Source: Pontibacter pudoricolor (GTDB taxonomy: Bacteria > Bacteroidota > Bacteroidia > Cytophagales > Hymenobacteraceae). From it: 64,000 bases of DNA. Below are positions 8,243 to 19,317 of the stretch, piece after piece. Below the pieces are notes generated by a model, which ran no database searches, was not told where the DNA came from, and saw only the letters and a list, made by a program, of their open reading frames with translations. Both the position numbers and the translations under genes were made by a program. The stretch's first letter is position 1, and the number at the start of each line of letters is the position of its first letter. The DNA is taken from NCBI RefSeq assembly GCF_010092985.1, contig NZ_CP048106.1, positions 496,001-560,000 on the forward strand. Reading direction: 5' to 3'.

Positions 8243-8995
8243 TGTCATTTCGAATGTTAGTCGAGGGGTTGTTATGACCTATAGTTACTCTTTTGTCATT
8301 TCGAACATTCTTGAGACGCGAGTCGAAGAGAGCTCGCGCAGCTGTGAGAAACCTGGATACTATAGTTTGCTGTTCTACAACTTGAAATAAGCTTTTCTTC
8401 CATAGCGTTCTTCAATCCTGGGAGCTTTACTTGCCTACAGTTTTATAGTTGGCCTTGGTGCCCTCACGGCCGGGAGGCCCCGTCTTCGGGCATCGCGCTG
8501 CTGCTTTCTTGCTACCCTCGCTCTGCTCGGGTTGCCTGACGGCACCGCAATAAATCAAAGGCGCTCAACCCTAAGACTGTGATCAGTTCGATAGCTAAAC
8601 TATAGTTAAGTGAACAGCTATAGTTGTATCGCTTTATCGTGGTTGTATTTCCGTAGGGACAGGTCGCGACCTGTCCTATCCGTGGATGGACTGTAACTAT
8701 AGCAATTTCAGATTTCTCCTTCCGTCGAAATGACAGATTGAAAAGCAGTAGCAGAAAGTCCCCTTTGAAGGGGCAGGGGGATGACAAACGGTAACTATAA
8801 AACTATAGCAGCAACTATTGCAACAGCCGGAATTCCCCTCTTGGGAGGGGCAGGGGTGGATTAAAACCACAACAACAAAACGAGAGCCTAACTATAGCAG
8901 CGGCCGTAAAAGCTCCCTCTCCTGTTTTTAGGAGAGGGCTGGGGAGAGGTAAAAAAGCTTCCCACCTTAGACAAGGGGGTAGGGGTGGTTGGATA
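8243..8995. repeat. Composite long repeat, copy A
   Basis: An intergenic stretch of about 750 bp between the convergent hemA and nuoN genes, with no credible gene. The core, 8294-8735, is bounded by inverted repeats (TGTCATTTCGA at the left, TCGAAATGACA at the right). Inside is a well-conserved block beginning CTCACGGCCGGGAGG, the 20-bp palindrome at 8657-8676, and AACTATAGTT sites. After the core come GC-rich hairpin modules such as CCCCTCTTGGGAGGGG. The same arrangement recurs at 28443-29150 and 39344-40430. Confidence 0.8.
8657..8676. repeat. 20-bp perfect palindrome GGACAGGTCGCGACCTGTCC (copy A)
   Basis: Fully self-complementary, inside long-repeat copy A. Also exact at 28757-28776; an 18-bp version is at 39781-39798. 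Confidence 0.9.
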
Positions 8996-9015
8996 ACGGC
9001 AACTAATAAAACAAC

Positions 9016-10482
9016 TTACTTAGCTACAATCTCCGGCACCGAAACCAGCACATCCTGTATCAACTGCACTAACCCGGTCGGATAAATACCGATATACACC
9101 AGCAATAACGCCAACACAGCCAGCGTTCCGGCACTGGCTACATAAATAGACGGCCGCAATCGTATAGTTGGCTCGCGTTCGGTCTCCGGTTGCTGGAACA
9201 TGACGGCAATGATCTTGATATAATAGTACAGACCGATGACACTGTTGAGCACCAGCATCACGACTAGCAGCCATAGGTGATCGTTTATTCCAGCGGCAAT
9301 GATGTAAAATTTACCCACAAAACCAGCGGTTAACGGAATGCCAGCCAGTGATAGCAACATAGCCGAGAACACTGCAGCAGTCCACGGTCGGCGCCAGAGC
9401 AGGCCTTTATAGTCTTCCAATAGCTCCGCATCGCTATTTTTATCCGAAAGCAAAGCCACCACCCCAAACGCCCCGACGCTGGTAATAAAGTAGGCTACCA
9501 GGTAAAACGTTATCGCTTCTACACCCATCTGGTTACCGGCCATAAAGGCTACCAAAATGTAACCTAAATGGGAAATGGAAGAATAGGCCAGAATGCGTTT
9601 TACGTTCTTCTGCATCAGGGCCAGCAGGTTGCCGGCAAACATAGATGCGATGGCAACTATAGTTAAGATAGTGACAAGTACCGGATAACGGAAACCATCT
9701 ACTTCCATAAAGAAACGAATCAGCAAGCCCAGCACTCCCCCCTTAGAAACGGTGGCAATAAAGGCCGTAACCGGAGCAGGCGCACCTTCATACACATCGG
9801 GCGTCCACATATGGAACGGCACAATGCCCAGCTTAAAGCCAACGCCGATCAGCATCATGCCGATACCAGTTAGCAACAGCAGCGGCAACTCCTGCATGCC
9901 AGCTATACTTTGAGCCAAACCTGAGAACATCATCGTTCCTGTGCTAAAGTATACCAGCGCCATCCCGAACAACATAAAAGCAGACGAAAAAGCAGCTAAT
10001 ATCAGGTATTTAATCCCGGCTTCGTCGGAGCGGGGGCGGGTGCGCAGGTAGGGGATGAGTGCGTAAAGCGAGATACTGAGAATCTCCAGGCCCAGGAAGA
10101 GCGACGCAAAGTGTGTACTAATGACGAGCACGCAAGCACCTAACGTGGCAAGCACCAATAGTAAGTAGTATTCTTCTTTCCGCTCTTCGCGCTGCTCAAA
10201 ATAGGCATACGACAGCATGCTCACGAGCAGCGAAGTCAGCAGAATCATCCCGATATAGAATACGCCGAAACCATCAATCACAAACATCGGCTCAATGACA
10301 TAAGCTGTAGTAGTACGCAACTCAAACAGCGACCCAAAAGCAGCGATAAACGAGAGCGCTGTAATAACATAAATGATCTTATGGTTGCGCCACGCGGCTA
10401 TTACCAGCATCGAAACAAGTACTGCAAACGTGAGGATCAGCAGCGGCATCAGGTATATAAAATCTGTCTGGCTCATGTTCAT
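9016..10482 (-). CDS. nuoN: NADH-quinone oxidoreductase subunit N
   Basis: About 488 aa, an antiporter-like proton-pumping membrane subunit of complex I with about 14 hydrophobic helices. The conserved Glu in GLEILSISLY and the Lys-bearing helices of the Mrp-type fold are visible. I place the start at MNMSQTDF (10482). An upstream in-frame Met at 10536 would add 18 polar residues encoded partly by a REP-like element, which is unlikely. Last gene of the nuo operon, after a REP pair that separates it from nuoM. Confidence 0.95.
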   Translation of the reverse strand: MNMSQTDFIYLMPLLILTFAVLVSMLVIAAWRNHKIIYVITALSFIAAFGSLFELRTTTAYVIEPMFVIDGFGVFYIGMILLTSLLVSMLSYAYFEQREERKEEYYLLLVLATLGACVLVISTHFASLFLGLEILSISLYALIPYLRTRPRSDEAGIKYLILAAFSSAFMLFGMALVYFSTGTMMFSGLAQSIAGMQELPLLLLTGIGMMLIGVGFKLGIVPFHMWTPDVYEGAPAPVTAFIATVSKGGVLGLLIRFFMEVDGFRYPVLVTILTIVAIASMFAGNLLALMQKNVKRILAYSSISHLGYILVAFMAGNQMGVEAITFYLVAYFITSVGAFGVVALLSDKNSDAELLEDYKGLLWRRPWTAAVFSAMLLSLAGIPLTAGFVGKFYIIAAGINDHLWLLVVMLVLNSVIGLYYYIKIIAVMFQQPETEREPTIRLRPSIYVASAGTLAVLALLLVYIGIYPTGLVQLIQDVLVSVPEIVAK

Positions 10483-10509
10483 TAATTTGGAGATTTGTAA
10501 ATCATTTTG

Positions 10510-10580
10510 TTGGCACGAGCTTGTAGCTCGTGTCACTTTAGCAACTGATTTGCGGTACGAGCTTCAAGCTCGCACCAGCG
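10510..10580. repeat. REP-like inverted pair 1 (nuoM/nuoN gap)
   Basis: Two copies of a short palindromic unit built on CGAGCTTGTAGCTCG face each other (10512-10534 and 10552-10580) inside the nuo operon. The same unit pair is at 15451-15521, 21133-21216 and 38051-38137. Each unit can fold alone, or the pair can form one longer hairpin. Confidence 0.8.
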
Positions 10581-10584
10581 TATG

Positions 10585-12143
10585 TTATTTTTTCTTCACT
10601 TTCTCAATACTTAGCTGGCTTTGATGTACATCTACTTTTACTACAGCTATATTTTCTTTCTCTATTTTCGGCTCCGGTGCAGTATAAGCCTGTAGTTGCT
10701 CTGTGATGGATGGTCTGGCCATGTCAATGATGGGTTGCGGATACAAGCCCAGCCAGAGTAAGCCGAGCACCATCGGTACGGCGATCAGCATTTCACGCAG
10801 GTTCAGGTCGGGGAGTGGCTCCTGTCGTGGACCGGGCTCATAGAACACTTTCTGCATAATGCGTAGCGAGTATGCCGTTGCCAGCACAATGCCTATAGTT
10901 GCGAAAACGGTAAGCCAGTTAGCAGCCTGCCACGATCCGACCAAGGTCAGAAACTCCGCTATAAAATTACCCAGACCCGGAAGGCCAAGAGTTGCCATCA
11001 CAAATACCAGCGCAATTACCCCCATTTTCGGAGCTTTGGCCCAGAAGCCTCCCATCTGTGTCATGTCGCGGGTATGCAGGCGCTCGTACAGGAATCCGGC
11101 AAGTATAAACAGCGCTCCAGTGCTCAGGCCGTGTGCGATCATCTGCATCACCACGCCCTGCAGTGCCCACTCATTAAAGGCAAAAACACCCAGTATTACA
11201 AAGCCCATATGGCTCACCGAAGTATAGGCCACCAATCGTTTCAGGTCGGTTTGGGAATAAGCAACTATAGCACCGTAAATAATGCCAATTACACCCAGTA
11301 GCATCGCCCATGGCGCAAATTCAACAGCAGCGGTCGGGAAAAGTGGAACAACAAATCGAAGCAAACCATAAGCCCCGGTTTTAAGCAACAGCCCGGCAAG
11401 AATAACGCTGCCCGCAGTGGGAGCCTGCGAGTGTGCATCGGGCAGCCACGAATGGAACGGAACTACCGGCAACTTTACCAGGAACGCAGCCAGGAAACCG
11501 AACATCAGCAGACGGCCAGCATCAGGCGCAAGCGGAGTGTTAAGTAAATCGAAGTAATTAAACGTATAGGTGCCGGTTTCGGAGCCGTGGATAAAGTATA
11601 ATCCCAGTATTGCCAGCAACATGAGCAGTCCGCTTGCCTGCGTGAAAAGGAAGAATTTATAGGCTGCGTAAGTGCGGTTCTCATGCCCCAGACTCCGATC
11701 AGGAAGTACATCGGTATCAGCATCACTTCCCAGAAAAAGTAGAACAGGAACAGGTCCATGGTCAGGAACACGCCTGTAATGCCGGCCAAAGCCCAGAGCA
11801 GGTTGAAATGGAAGAAGCCGACTTTATTCTTGATCTCTTTCCAGGAGATAAGTACCGACAGCAAACCGAGAAAGAAGGTCAGTAATAACATCAGCAAACT
11901 TAATCCATCCAACGCCAAACTAAAGCTCACTCCCCATTGTGGAATCCAGGGTATATCGTAGCGTATCAGCCAGGCAGAACCAGTTGTTGCTTCCGTGCTG
12001 ATCCATAGATAAACTATAAGAATTAGATCGAGCAAAACGGCGCCCAACGCCACCCAGCGTGGAAGTTCCGGGTTTATTTTTTTAGAGAGCCAGGCCAGCA
12101 GTCCGCCAGCCATCAGTATCACAATCAGCCAGACGAGTATCAT
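10585..12143 (-). CDS. nuoM: NADH-quinone oxidoreductase subunit M, frameshifted as sequenced
   Basis: Antiporter-like proton-pumping subunit of complex I, about 519 aa when joined. The N-terminal part (from ATG at 12143) holds the conserved Glu in FFWEVMLIPMYFLIGVWG. Translation then slips, and the C-terminal part resumes in another frame with HENRTYAAYKFFLF...GLLMLLAILGLYF. One missing base in the CCCC run at 11686-11689 (GGGG on the coding strand) explains it. As nuoM is indispensable to complex I and every other nuo gene is intact, a sequence error is the likely cause. Its ATG overlaps the nuoL stop by ATGA. Confidence 0.9.
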
Positions 12144-14026
12144 AGGAACAGGCTTATAGTTAAAATCATGATCGCGCCGACCACAATGCCGGCCACGTAG
12201 TTGCGCAGCACTCCGTTCTGCGTTTCCGAAAACATCACATGGAAGCCTTCGGCCATACGGGCAAGTCCGGTGTAGAAGCTATCTATAAAGTCGCGTTTGT
12301 TGAGTCTGGAGATGAACACGTATGGCCGCACGATAAGCGCATCATACAGCGCATCGAAACCCCAGCCCGAATGCCAGAAACGGTGCAGTGCCATCGCAAA
12401 CTCAGATCGCTCTATACTAGCCAGTAGCTGCGGGCTCTTAATGTAGAACAGGTACGCCACAAACACACCACCCAACGAAACTATAGCAGCCACCAACTGG
12501 AACACCCATTCGTTTGCCGCCAACCCTTCATTTGCAGAAATGCCCGGTAGCACGGGTGCGAGCAGGTCTGAGAATAACACCACATGCCCGAAGTTGTGCG
12601 GCAATTCTATAAAACCACCTACCAGCGAAAGTATAGCCAGGATGATCAAAGGTATAGTAATAACTTTGCCCGGTGGATGCTCTAGGTGTGTTTTGCTTTC
12701 CCCGAAAAAGGTCAAGAACACCATCCGGAAAGTATAAATCGATGTGATAAAAGCCCCCACCAAACCAGCTAAGTATAACCAGGTATTTCCATTCTCGCCA
12801 GCTAGTGCATACCATAGTATCTGGTCTTTGCTATAGAAACCTGCAGTGATAATAGGTAGCGCCGCCAGCGATGCAGCTCCGATCAGGAAGGTCCAGTACA
12901 CTACGGGCATTTTATGTCGCAGACCACCCATTTTGCGCATGTCCTGCTCGTGGTGCAAGGCAAGTATAATTGCTCCCGCACAAAGGAAAAGCAGCGCCTT
13001 GAAGAACGCGTGGATCATGAAGTGGAAAATACCCGCCGACCAGGCCCCAACGCCCAGCGCCAAAAACATATACCCAATCTGGCTGATGGTAGAGTAGGCA
13101 AGCACCCGTTTCAGGTCGTATTGGGTAAGGGCCGAGAAGCCAGCCAGCAGCAAGGTTACAGCGCCAACTATAGCAACCATAGTTTGAGCCAGCGGAGCCA
13201 GTTCGAAGATGACATACATGCGTGCGATCAGGTACACCCCAGCCGTAACCATAGTTGCCGCGTGTATCAGCGCCGAAACCGGAGTAGGACCAGCCATGGC
13301 ATCGGGCAGCCACGTTTGCAGCGGCAACTGACCAGATTTACCTACCGCACCACCAAGCAGCAACAGCGCAACTATAACCACCATCTGCGAGCCTACACTC
13401 CAGGCTTCAGGCGCTTCTGTAAGTATAGTTTGGATGTGCAGCGTGCCGAAAGTTTGGAACAACATGAACAAGCCAATGGCCATGGCGGTATCGCCTACGC
13501 GGGTAATGATGAAAGCTTTTCGGGCGGCATAGCCGTTTGCCGGCTCTTTGTACCAGAACCCGATAAGCAGGTAAGAGCAAAGACCAACACCTTCCCAGCC
13601 TAAGTATAAAAGAAGCAGGTTATCAGCCATTACTAGCATCAGCATGGAACCCACAAACAGGTTCATGCAAGCAAAGAATCGGGAGAAATCCTGGTCTTCG
13701 GCCATGTAAGCCGTGGCATAAAAATGGATGAGAAATCCCACGAAAGTGATCACGAAAATGAAGACCATCGAGAGGGCATCGATATGAAAAGCAATGGAAG
13801 GCGTAAAGCCAGCTACATTAAACCATTGCCAGACTTCCTGATGGTAAAACTCCGGCCGGTTAGCCAGAAATTCCAGACCTAATAGAATGGTAATAAGTGC
13901 CGAAATGCCCACGCTGCCTACGCCAAGTATAGCCACCAACATGCGCGACAATCGGGTGCCGAAAAGTATCAGTAGCAGTGCTCCCAGAAAAGGCAAAGCA
14001 GGAATAAGCCAGAGTAGATTTTCCAT
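12140..14026 (-). CDS. nuoL: NADH-quinone oxidoreductase subunit L
   Basis: 628 aa, the largest antiporter-like proton-pumping subunit, at the distal end of the membrane arm. It has about 16 hydrophobic segments, family motifs including LLLYLGWEGVGLCSYLLIGFW with the conserved Glu, and a long amphipathic C-terminal helix region. Length is normal. The stop overlaps the nuoM start (ATGA), indicating translational coupling. It starts 6 bp after the nuoK stop. Confidence 0.97.
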   Translation of the reverse strand: MENLLWLIPALPFLGALLLILFGTRLSRMLVAILGVGSVGISALITILLGLEFLANRPEFYHQEVWQWFNVAGFTPSIAFHIDALSMVFIFVITFVGFLIHFYATAYMAEDQDFSRFFACMNLFVGSMLMLVMADNLLLLYLGWEGVGLCSYLLIGFWYKEPANGYAARKAFIITRVGDTAMAIGLFMLFQTFGTLHIQTILTEAPEAWSVGSQMVVIVALLLLGGAVGKSGQLPLQTWLPDAMAGPTPVSALIHAATMVTAGVYLIARMYVIFELAPLAQTMVAIVGAVTLLLAGFSALTQYDLKRVLAYSTISQIGYMFLALGVGAWSAGIFHFMIHAFFKALLFLCAGAIILALHHEQDMRKMGGLRHKMPVVYWTFLIGAASLAALPIITAGFYSKDQILWYALAGENGNTWLYLAGLVGAFITSIYTFRMVFLTFFGESKTHLEHPPGKVITIPLIILAILSLVGGFIELPHNFGHVVLFSDLLAPVLPGISANEGLAANEWVFQLVAAIVSLGGVFVAYLFYIKSPQLLASIERSEFAMALHRFWHSGWGFDALYDALIVRPYVFISRLNKRDFIDSFYTGLARMAEGFHVMFSETQNGVLRNYVAGIVVGAIMILTISLFL

Positions 14027-14032
14027 AGTCGG

Positions 14033-14341
14033 TTATCCTTTCATTAAGTTAGCGGCATCACTGTCCAGGGTTTTGAGCTGGTGATAGATCTGAAGTATAA
14101 GCGCGAGCCCCACCGATACTTCGGCAGCGGCCATAGTGAGTATAAAAATGAACATTACCTGCCCGTCGGGCTGCACCCATTTAGAGCCGGCAACTATAAA
14201 AGCCAGACCGGCAGCGTTTAGCATGATCTCGACAGAAATAAGCATGAAGATGATGTTGCGGCGGATAAGCACGCTGATCAGGCCCAGCATAAAAAGTACA
14301 CCAGCCAGCATTAAAGCGGCTTCCATGTGTGCAGGTGTCAT
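14033..14341 (-). CDS. nuoK: NADH-quinone oxidoreductase subunit K
   Basis: 102 aa with three membrane helices carrying the buried Glu residues (ISVEIMLNAAGLAF, AAAEVSVGLALIL) typical of NuoK, part of the proton path in the membrane arm. I chose ATG at 14341 (MTPAHMEAAL) because it overlaps the nuoJ stop by ATGA. A longer reading from 14452 would add 37 residues unlike any NuoK. Confidence 0.96.
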   Translation of the reverse strand: MTPAHMEAALMLAGVLFMLGLISVLIRRNIIFMLISVEIMLNAAGLAFIVAGSKWVQPDGQVMFIFILTMAAAEVSVGLALILQIYHQLKTLDSDAANLMKG

Positions 14342-14883
14342 ATGGCAGCGCTCCTTTCTTCTTTTGGTTGTAAAAACCGGTGCACCACTTTTTTCTTCTG
14401 CCGGCCTAAATGGTAAGCCCCAACTATACCAGCCATCAACAATATACCGCACAGCTGCACGCCCAGCATGTAAGGCCCGTACAACGACATGCCCACTAAC
14501 CTGGCATCAACGGCTACCAACGCTTCGGTAGGTTGTGTATCCGGGGATATAATGATGTAGGACAGCTCGGATAGCAGCACCATTGAAAGTATGGCTGGGC
14601 CAACCCAAACCTTAGGAGTCAGCCATTCCTTTTCATGCTCTACATCTTCATGCGTCAGATTCAGCATCATGATCACGAAGATGATGAGTACCACTATAGC
14701 TCCTGCATAAATGATGATCTCAAGGGCAGCCATAAACGGAGCGCCCAGTGTGAAGAACACTACCGCCACCGCCAGGAAAGAAACCACTAAGTATAGCAAC
14801 GCGTGGATGATGTTGTAGCGGGTTATCGTTAGGATGGTAGCGAGTGTGGCAACAGCTGCCGCTATGTAAAATGTCAGTTCCAT
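14338..14883 (-). CDS. nuoJ: NADH-quinone oxidoreductase subunit J
   Basis: 181 aa with five membrane helices. The N-terminal three helices contain the ALLYLVVSFLAVA and EIIIYAGAIVVLIIFVIMM segments that mark NuoJ, the subunit with the pi-bulge helix lining the quinone-to-pump pathway. A basic tail follows. Stop overlaps nuoK start. Four bases separate it from the nuoI stop. Confidence 0.96.
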   Translation of the reverse strand: MELTFYIAAAVATLATILTITRYNIIHALLYLVVSFLAVAVVFFTLGAPFMAALEIIIYAGAIVVLIIFVIMMLNLTHEDVEHEKEWLTPKVWVGPAILSMVLLSELSYIIISPDTQPTEALVAVDARLVGMSLYGPYMLGVQLCGILLMAGIVGAYHLGRQKKKVVHRFLQPKEERSAAI

Positions 14884-14887
14884 GGCC

Positions 14888-15403
14888 TTAGGGGATTAAA
14901 CTTTTAACATCAACTGGAGGGCGCTCATTTTCTGCTTCGCCCTTGTCTTTTCCGCCAATGGCCATGCCCGCCACTTTATAGTAGTTGTAGCCGTGGTATT
15001 TGCCCTGGCCGTTTATCAGCAGGTCTTTTTTCTCATACACCAGGTTCTGGCGGTTGTATTCTCCCATCTCAAAATCAGGTATAAGCTGGATGGCGTAAGT
15101 AGGGCAGGCTTCTTCGCAGTAACCACAGAAAATGCAGCGCGAGAAGTTAATCCGGAAAAACTCCGGGTAACGGCGGCCGTGTTCATCTTCGGTTGATTGC
15201 AGCGAGATACAGTCTACGGGGCAGGCTGCGGCGCACAGGTTGCAGGCTACACAACGTTCCCCACCATCCGGGTCGCGCGATAGCACAATGCGGCCGCGCC
15301 AACGGGTCGGAAGTATAGCTTTCTGCTCGGGGTACTGTATGGTGTCCCGCTTATGGAACGCATGCAGAAATGTGAGCCACATACTGCGCAACAAACTAAA
15401 CAT
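14888..15403 (-). CDS. nuoI: NADH-quinone oxidoreductase subunit I (2x[4Fe-4S])
   Basis: 171 aa peripheral-arm ferredoxin subunit. Two Cys motifs, [12 protein letters not shown] and [12 protein letters not shown], bind the N6a and N6b [4Fe-4S] clusters that pass electrons to NuoB. The C-terminal 50 residues are polar and less conserved. A REP pair and a TTCGAAATGAC-type repeat separate it from nuoH upstream. Confidence 0.97.
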   Translation of the reverse strand: MFSLLRSMWLTFLHAFHKRDTIQYPEQKAILPTRWRGRIVLSRDPDGGERCVACNLCAAACPVDCISLQSTEDEHGRRYPEFFRINFSRCIFCGYCEEACPTYAIQLIPDFEMGEYNRQNLVYEKKDLLINGQGKYHGYNYYKVAGMAIGGKDKGEAENERPPVDVKSLIP

Positions 15404-15450
15404 AGCTGCTCCTTTCTTTTAAGTACTCTTGTATTATATGCTGTTCCCTT

Positions 15451-15521
15451 GCTGTTGCGAGCTTGTAGCTCGTATCTTCAATTCAAGGTTTTGCGGTACG
15501 AGCTGCAAGCTCGCACCAGCG
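15451..15521. repeat. REP-like inverted pair 2 (nuoH/nuoI gap)
   Basis: The left unit (GCGAGCTTGTAGCTCGTA) and right unit (TACGAGCTGCAAGCTCGC) are inverted relative to each other and belong to the same family as the other three pairs. It lies inside the nuo operon. The gap (15404-15649) also holds a degenerate GTCATCTCGAC/TTCGAAATGAC inverted repeat at 15537-15603. Confidence 0.8.
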
Positions 15522-15649
15522 TAAATTTGGTTTTTGTCATCTCGACGATAGGAGAGATCTATCTCAAATTCTAAATAGATTACTCACTTTGTTCGAAATG
15601 ACATTATGTGATTATTAGTGATTCTTCATTAATCATTAATAATTATTCA

Positions 15650-16612
15650 CTACCCTTCCAGCCACAGTACCACCGCAGCAGTTACCATCAGATTCACCAA
15701 TGTCAGTGGTAGTAAAATCTTCCAGCCATACTCCATTAACTGGTCATATCTTGGTCTTGGCATAGATGCGCGGAGCAGGATGAAAATCATCAGGAAAGCG
15801 ACTACTTTAATGATGAACCAAATAATAGGAGGCAGAAAATCAGGGCCCAGCCAACCTCCAAAGTATAGCGTTACCAGCATGCAGGAAATGAGCGTGATTC
15901 CCATGTATTCCCCGATAAAAAACATCCCGAATTTCATACCCGAATACTCAGAGTGGAAACCTGCGATCAGCTCACTTTCCGCTTCCGGAATATCAAAAGG
16001 CAGGCGGTGCGTTTCGGCGATGCCGGCGATGAAGAAGATAATAAAGCCCAGGATCTGCGGAATGAAAAACCATAAGCCGCGCTGTGCTTCTACGATCTCG
16101 CGCAGGTTAAAAGAACCAGCCATCAACACCACGCCCATCAGTGCCAGACCCATAAAAACTTCATAAGAGATCATCTGCGCCGCGCCGCGCATGGCACCCA
16201 GCAAACTATATTTGTTGTTCGATGCCCAGCCACCGAGTATGATACTATAAGCACCCATCGACGACATGGCAAGGAAGAACAGCAACCCGATATTCAGGTC
16301 GGCAACTATAATTCCGGGGGCAAACGGTATCACCACAAAGCTTAGCAGTACGCTGATCACAACGATTGCCGGGGCCAACACAAACACCGGTTTATCTGCA
16401 AAAGGTGGAACCCAGTCCTGCTTGAAAAATAGCTTAATAGAGTCGGCAGCTACGATGAGCAAACCAAACGGGCCTGCCCGGTTTGGGCCGTAGCGGTCTT
16501 GCCAGAGTGCGAGCATGCGGCGTTCTACCCAAATGAGTGCGGCTGCCACATTCAGCATCACGAAAAGTACGCCGCCGATGATCAGAAAGTAGTTTGGTGC
16601 TGCGGTTTCCAT
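15650..16612 (-). CDS. nuoH: NADH-quinone oxidoreductase subunit H
   Basis: 320 aa with eight or so membrane helices. It forms the quinone-binding chamber at the arm junction. The signature [20 protein letters not shown] and the [25 protein letters not shown] loop are intact. The start at 16612 overlaps the nuoG 3' end by 31 bp. Confidence 0.97.
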   Translation of the reverse strand: METAAPNYFLIIGGVLFVMLNVAAALIWVERRMLALWQDRYGPNRAGPFGLLIVAADSIKLFFKQDWVPPFADKPVFVLAPAIVVISVLLSFVVIPFAPGIIVADLNIGLLFFLAMSSMGAYSIILGGWASNNKYSLLGAMRGAAQMISYEVFMGLALMGVVLMAGSFNLREIVEAQRGLWFFIPQILGFIIFFIAGIAETHRLPFDIPEAESELIAGFHSEYSGMKFGMFFIGEYMGITLISCMLVTLYFGGWLGPDFLPPIIWFIIKVVAFLMIFILLRASMPRPRYDQLMEYGWKILLPLTLVNLMVTAAVVLWLEG

Positions 16613-19317
16613 TGCAGTTCTCGGTTAAGTATGGCCCAGGCAGGTAGTTCGGCAAATTTTACTCCAGGCAAGCCCACAGGTAAGCCGGCAGTTCCGCTGG
16701 CTATACTTTCGCTTAACTTTACTGGCAACTGGTAGAGCTGACCTTCAATGGCAAACGGCATCAACTGACCTTCGTCTAGTTTCATGCGCATTGCATCGTC
16801 GGTGTTAATGACAATGTATGTTTCAGGTATGCGTTCCTGTACCGAAACAGATTGAGCGCTCAGTTCTTCAGAACCGAAAATGTGGTGCATCGGGAGGATG
16901 AACAGGTGTCCGTCCATCGGCTCAAACTTCTCCGGCACTGCAGCCGAGAAGGAGAATTTATGTTCCGGGTTTGGCTCGATCAACCTGATTCCCGGGTCGC
17001 CGCCCTTCAGGTGTCCGCCTACTTCCTGCTGGTATTTGTTAACAGATTGGTTTGAGTTCCAGCCCGGTGCCCAGAAGAATGGGATCATAGCAGATGGTGG
17101 TTGTCCGCGATAACCTTCCATAGTATAGGAAAGTGGTGAATCAGGGTCTTCAGCAGGTTTTGGTTCGCTTACGTTGATATTAGCGCGCATGGCAGTACGC
17201 CCACTGAATCGGTGCGGCTCGCGTGGTATTTTCTGTCCGGCAATCCTGAAGTTAGAAGGTGGCGTTACCATTTCCAACCCTTTCATTTCCGGATATTCTT
17301 TAACTATAGCGCTCAGGATATCGTCGTAACCGTGCCACCAGCTGATCTGGTCGTGGGCAACTATAGTTCCAAGCTCACCGAGCCAGCGCCAGCTTTCCTG
17401 TATGTCTTCTATAGTTGGATGAACCTGGTAAAAGCGTTGCGCCCGGCCTTCGTTGTTGACTAGCGTTCCATCGGCTTCTGAGAAAGCTCCGGCAGCCAGT
17501 AATACATCTGCCAGTTCAGTTGTCTGGTTATGCAGGTAATCCAGCACGATCACTTTTTTGCAGGATTTCAGGAAGTTGGTAACTATGCCTTCGCCAGCAT
17601 GGCGGAACAGGTCGTTCTCCAGTATAATCACCGTATCAGCATAGCCATTTTCTACAGCTTCGAACGAAGACTGTAACCGGTGGCCACCCAACATGGCAAG
17701 TCCCATGCTGTTACTTGTTGGTAAGGTCAGCACAATACCTGCTGCTTTTTCTTTGGCAATAAGTGCGTTAGTTATGTTAGCTGCGGCCTTCAGTATAGCT
17801 TCGCTGCCAGAAGATGTACCAGAAATTACAACTGGATTTTTCGCTTTCATCAGCGCATCAGCAATCTGCTGTGCCAGGTGTATATCATCGTTCTTTAGCC
17901 CGCGCACCCCCGGAGACTCCGGGTAAATGATATTGGCAACTGCAAAACCTAAACGGGCAATAGAGTCCGGGTCAGCAAAGTATGTCTGTATTGCCAGTTC
18001 GTCAAGTTTGGTGGCAGTTGGCGCAGCGATATACAAGGGGCCTTTTTCAGATTGCACTAACTCACGCACAGCAGCATCCTGCCAAACCGGAATTTTTGCT
18101 TTGGATACCTGTTCCAGTAATGGTTCCTGCCGTACCGCCTGCCTAACGGCCAGTGCTAACATGGGAGCAGTGTTAGTCAGGTCTTCACCAAGTATAAATA
18201 CAGCATCGGCTTTCTCTACTTCCCGCATGCTTGGGGTGCGGGCGTTGCTTTGCTGCAAGATCTTCAGCGAGAGTTCTGTCAGGTCATGTTCTGCATCAGA
18301 TATCCCATGATGGAAATTGTCTTCGCCTACCAATGTCTTCAGCATAAAGTTTGACTCCAGCGAAGCCCTTGCAGAACCAATGCCGATAACCCTGCCCTGA
18401 CGCATAGCCTGTGCTGCTGCCTGCAAAGCGGTATACTTGTCAGATGCTTCCGGTAAATTGCTGCGAACTAAGGATTTGCGGATGCGGCTCACGCTGTTTA
18501 CATGTTCATAGCCAAAGCGTCCGCGGTCGCATAGGAAATAGCCGTTCACTTCGCCGTTATAACGGTTGGTAATGCTGCGTAGGGTGCCGTAGCGTTCGCC
18601 GGCTGTAATGTTGCAACCCAGGCTGCAATGGTGGCACACAGATGCCGCCATGGTAAGGTCCCATTTGCGGGTATAGTGTTGCTTTAATGTTTTATCGGTA
18701 AACACACCGGTCGGGCAAACTTCTGCCAGGTTTCCGCTGAACTCACTTTCCAGCACGCCATCTTCGGCGCGACCAAAGTATAGTTGGTTGTGGGCTGCGA
18801 ATACATCCAGGTCCTTGCCGCCGGCATAATCTTTATAGTAGCGCACGCAGCGATAACACTGTATGCAGCGGTTCATTTCGTGGTTCAGAAATGGGCCCAG
18901 GTACTGGTTGCGGTAGGTGCGTTTGTCGAAACTATAGTTTCTATAGTTGTGGCCGGTCATAACGGTCATGTCCTGCAGGTGGCAGGCTCCGCCTTCGTCG
19001 CACACGGCGCAGTCATGCGGGTGGTTTGTCATGAGCCAGCCTATAATATGTGCCCTGAACTCTTTGGCTTCGGGGTCAACTATAGAAATGCGCATGCCAT
19101 CGCGCACCTGCTCCATACAAGACATAAAGAGCTTGCCTTTGGTGTCGTTTTCGTCTTTGTATACCTTTACCGCACACTGCCGACAAGCGCCGATAGAGCC
19201 CATGGCAGGGTGCCAGCAGAAATAGGGCAGGTCCTGGCCCAGTGTCAGGCAAGTCTCCAATAGGTTCTTTCCGGTCGGTACTTCGAAGGGGGTATTATCT
19301 ATATAGATGGTTGCCAT
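16582..19317 (-). CDS. nuoG: NADH-quinone oxidoreductase subunit G
   Basis: 911 aa, a full-length catalytic-arm subunit. N-terminal [2Fe-2S] domain (Cys in [15 protein letters not shown] and SCMEQ), His/Cys motif [16 protein letters not shown], a pair of [4Fe-4S] motifs ([15 protein letters not shown]), and [11 protein letters not shown] leading into a molybdopterin-oxidoreductase-like domain that holds no Mo in complex I. The extra CHHC...C motif suggests the N7 cluster is kept. It overlaps nuoF by 19 bp and nuoH by 31 bp. Its presence with NuoE and NuoF shows this is the NADH-oxidising 14-subunit enzyme and not the shorter 11-subunit form. Confidence 0.96.
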   Translation of the reverse strand: MATIYIDNTPFEVPTGKNLLETCLTLGQDLPYFCWHPAMGSIGACRQCAVKVYKDENDTKGKLFMSCMEQVRDGMRISIVDPEAKEFRAHIIGWLMTNHPHDCAVCDEGGACHLQDMTVMTGHNYRNYSFDKRTYRNQYLGPFLNHEMNRCIQCYRCVRYYKDYAGGKDLDVFAAHNQLYFGRAEDGVLESEFSGNLAEVCPTGVFTDKTLKQHYTRKWDLTMAASVCHHCSLGCNITAGERYGTLRSITNRYNGEVNGYFLCDRGRFGYEHVNSVSRIRKSLVRSNLPEASDKYTALQAAAQAMRQGRVIGIGSARASLESNFMLKTLVGEDNFHHGISDAEHDLTELSLKILQQSNARTPSMREVEKADAVFILGEDLTNTAPMLALAVRQAVRQEPLLEQVSKAKIPVWQDAAVRELVQSEKGPLYIAAPTATKLDELAIQTYFADPDSIARLGFAVANIIYPESPGVRGLKNDDIHLAQQIADALMKAKNPVVISGTSSGSEAILKAAANITNALIAKEKAAGIVLTLPTSNSMGLAMLGGHRLQSSFEAVENGYADTVIILENDLFRHAGEGIVTNFLKSCKKVIVLDYLHNQTTELADVLLAAGAFSEADGTLVNNEGRAQRFYQVHPTIEDIQESWRWLGELGTIVAHDQISWWHGYDDILSAIVKEYPEMKGLEMVTPPSNFRIAGQKIPREPHRFSGRTAMRANINVSEPKPAEDPDSPLSYTMEGYRGQPPSAMIPFFWAPGWNSNQSVNKYQQEVGGHLKGGDPGIRLIEPNPEHKFSFSAAVPEKFEPMDGHLFILPMHHIFGSEELSAQSVSVQERIPETYIVINTDDAMRMKLDEGQLMPFAIEGQLYQLPVKLSESIASGTAGLPVGLPGVKFAELPAWAILNRELQWKPQHQTTF

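Noticed and set aside
8512..8787. A 91-codon reading frame on the minus strand in long repeat A
   Set aside because: It spans repeat modules, is not kept as a frame in copies B and C, and has no gene-like composition or start context.
12912..13603. Long open frames (133 and 229 codons) overlapping nuoL on either strand
   Set aside because: They shadow the well-conserved nuoL frame and show no family features.
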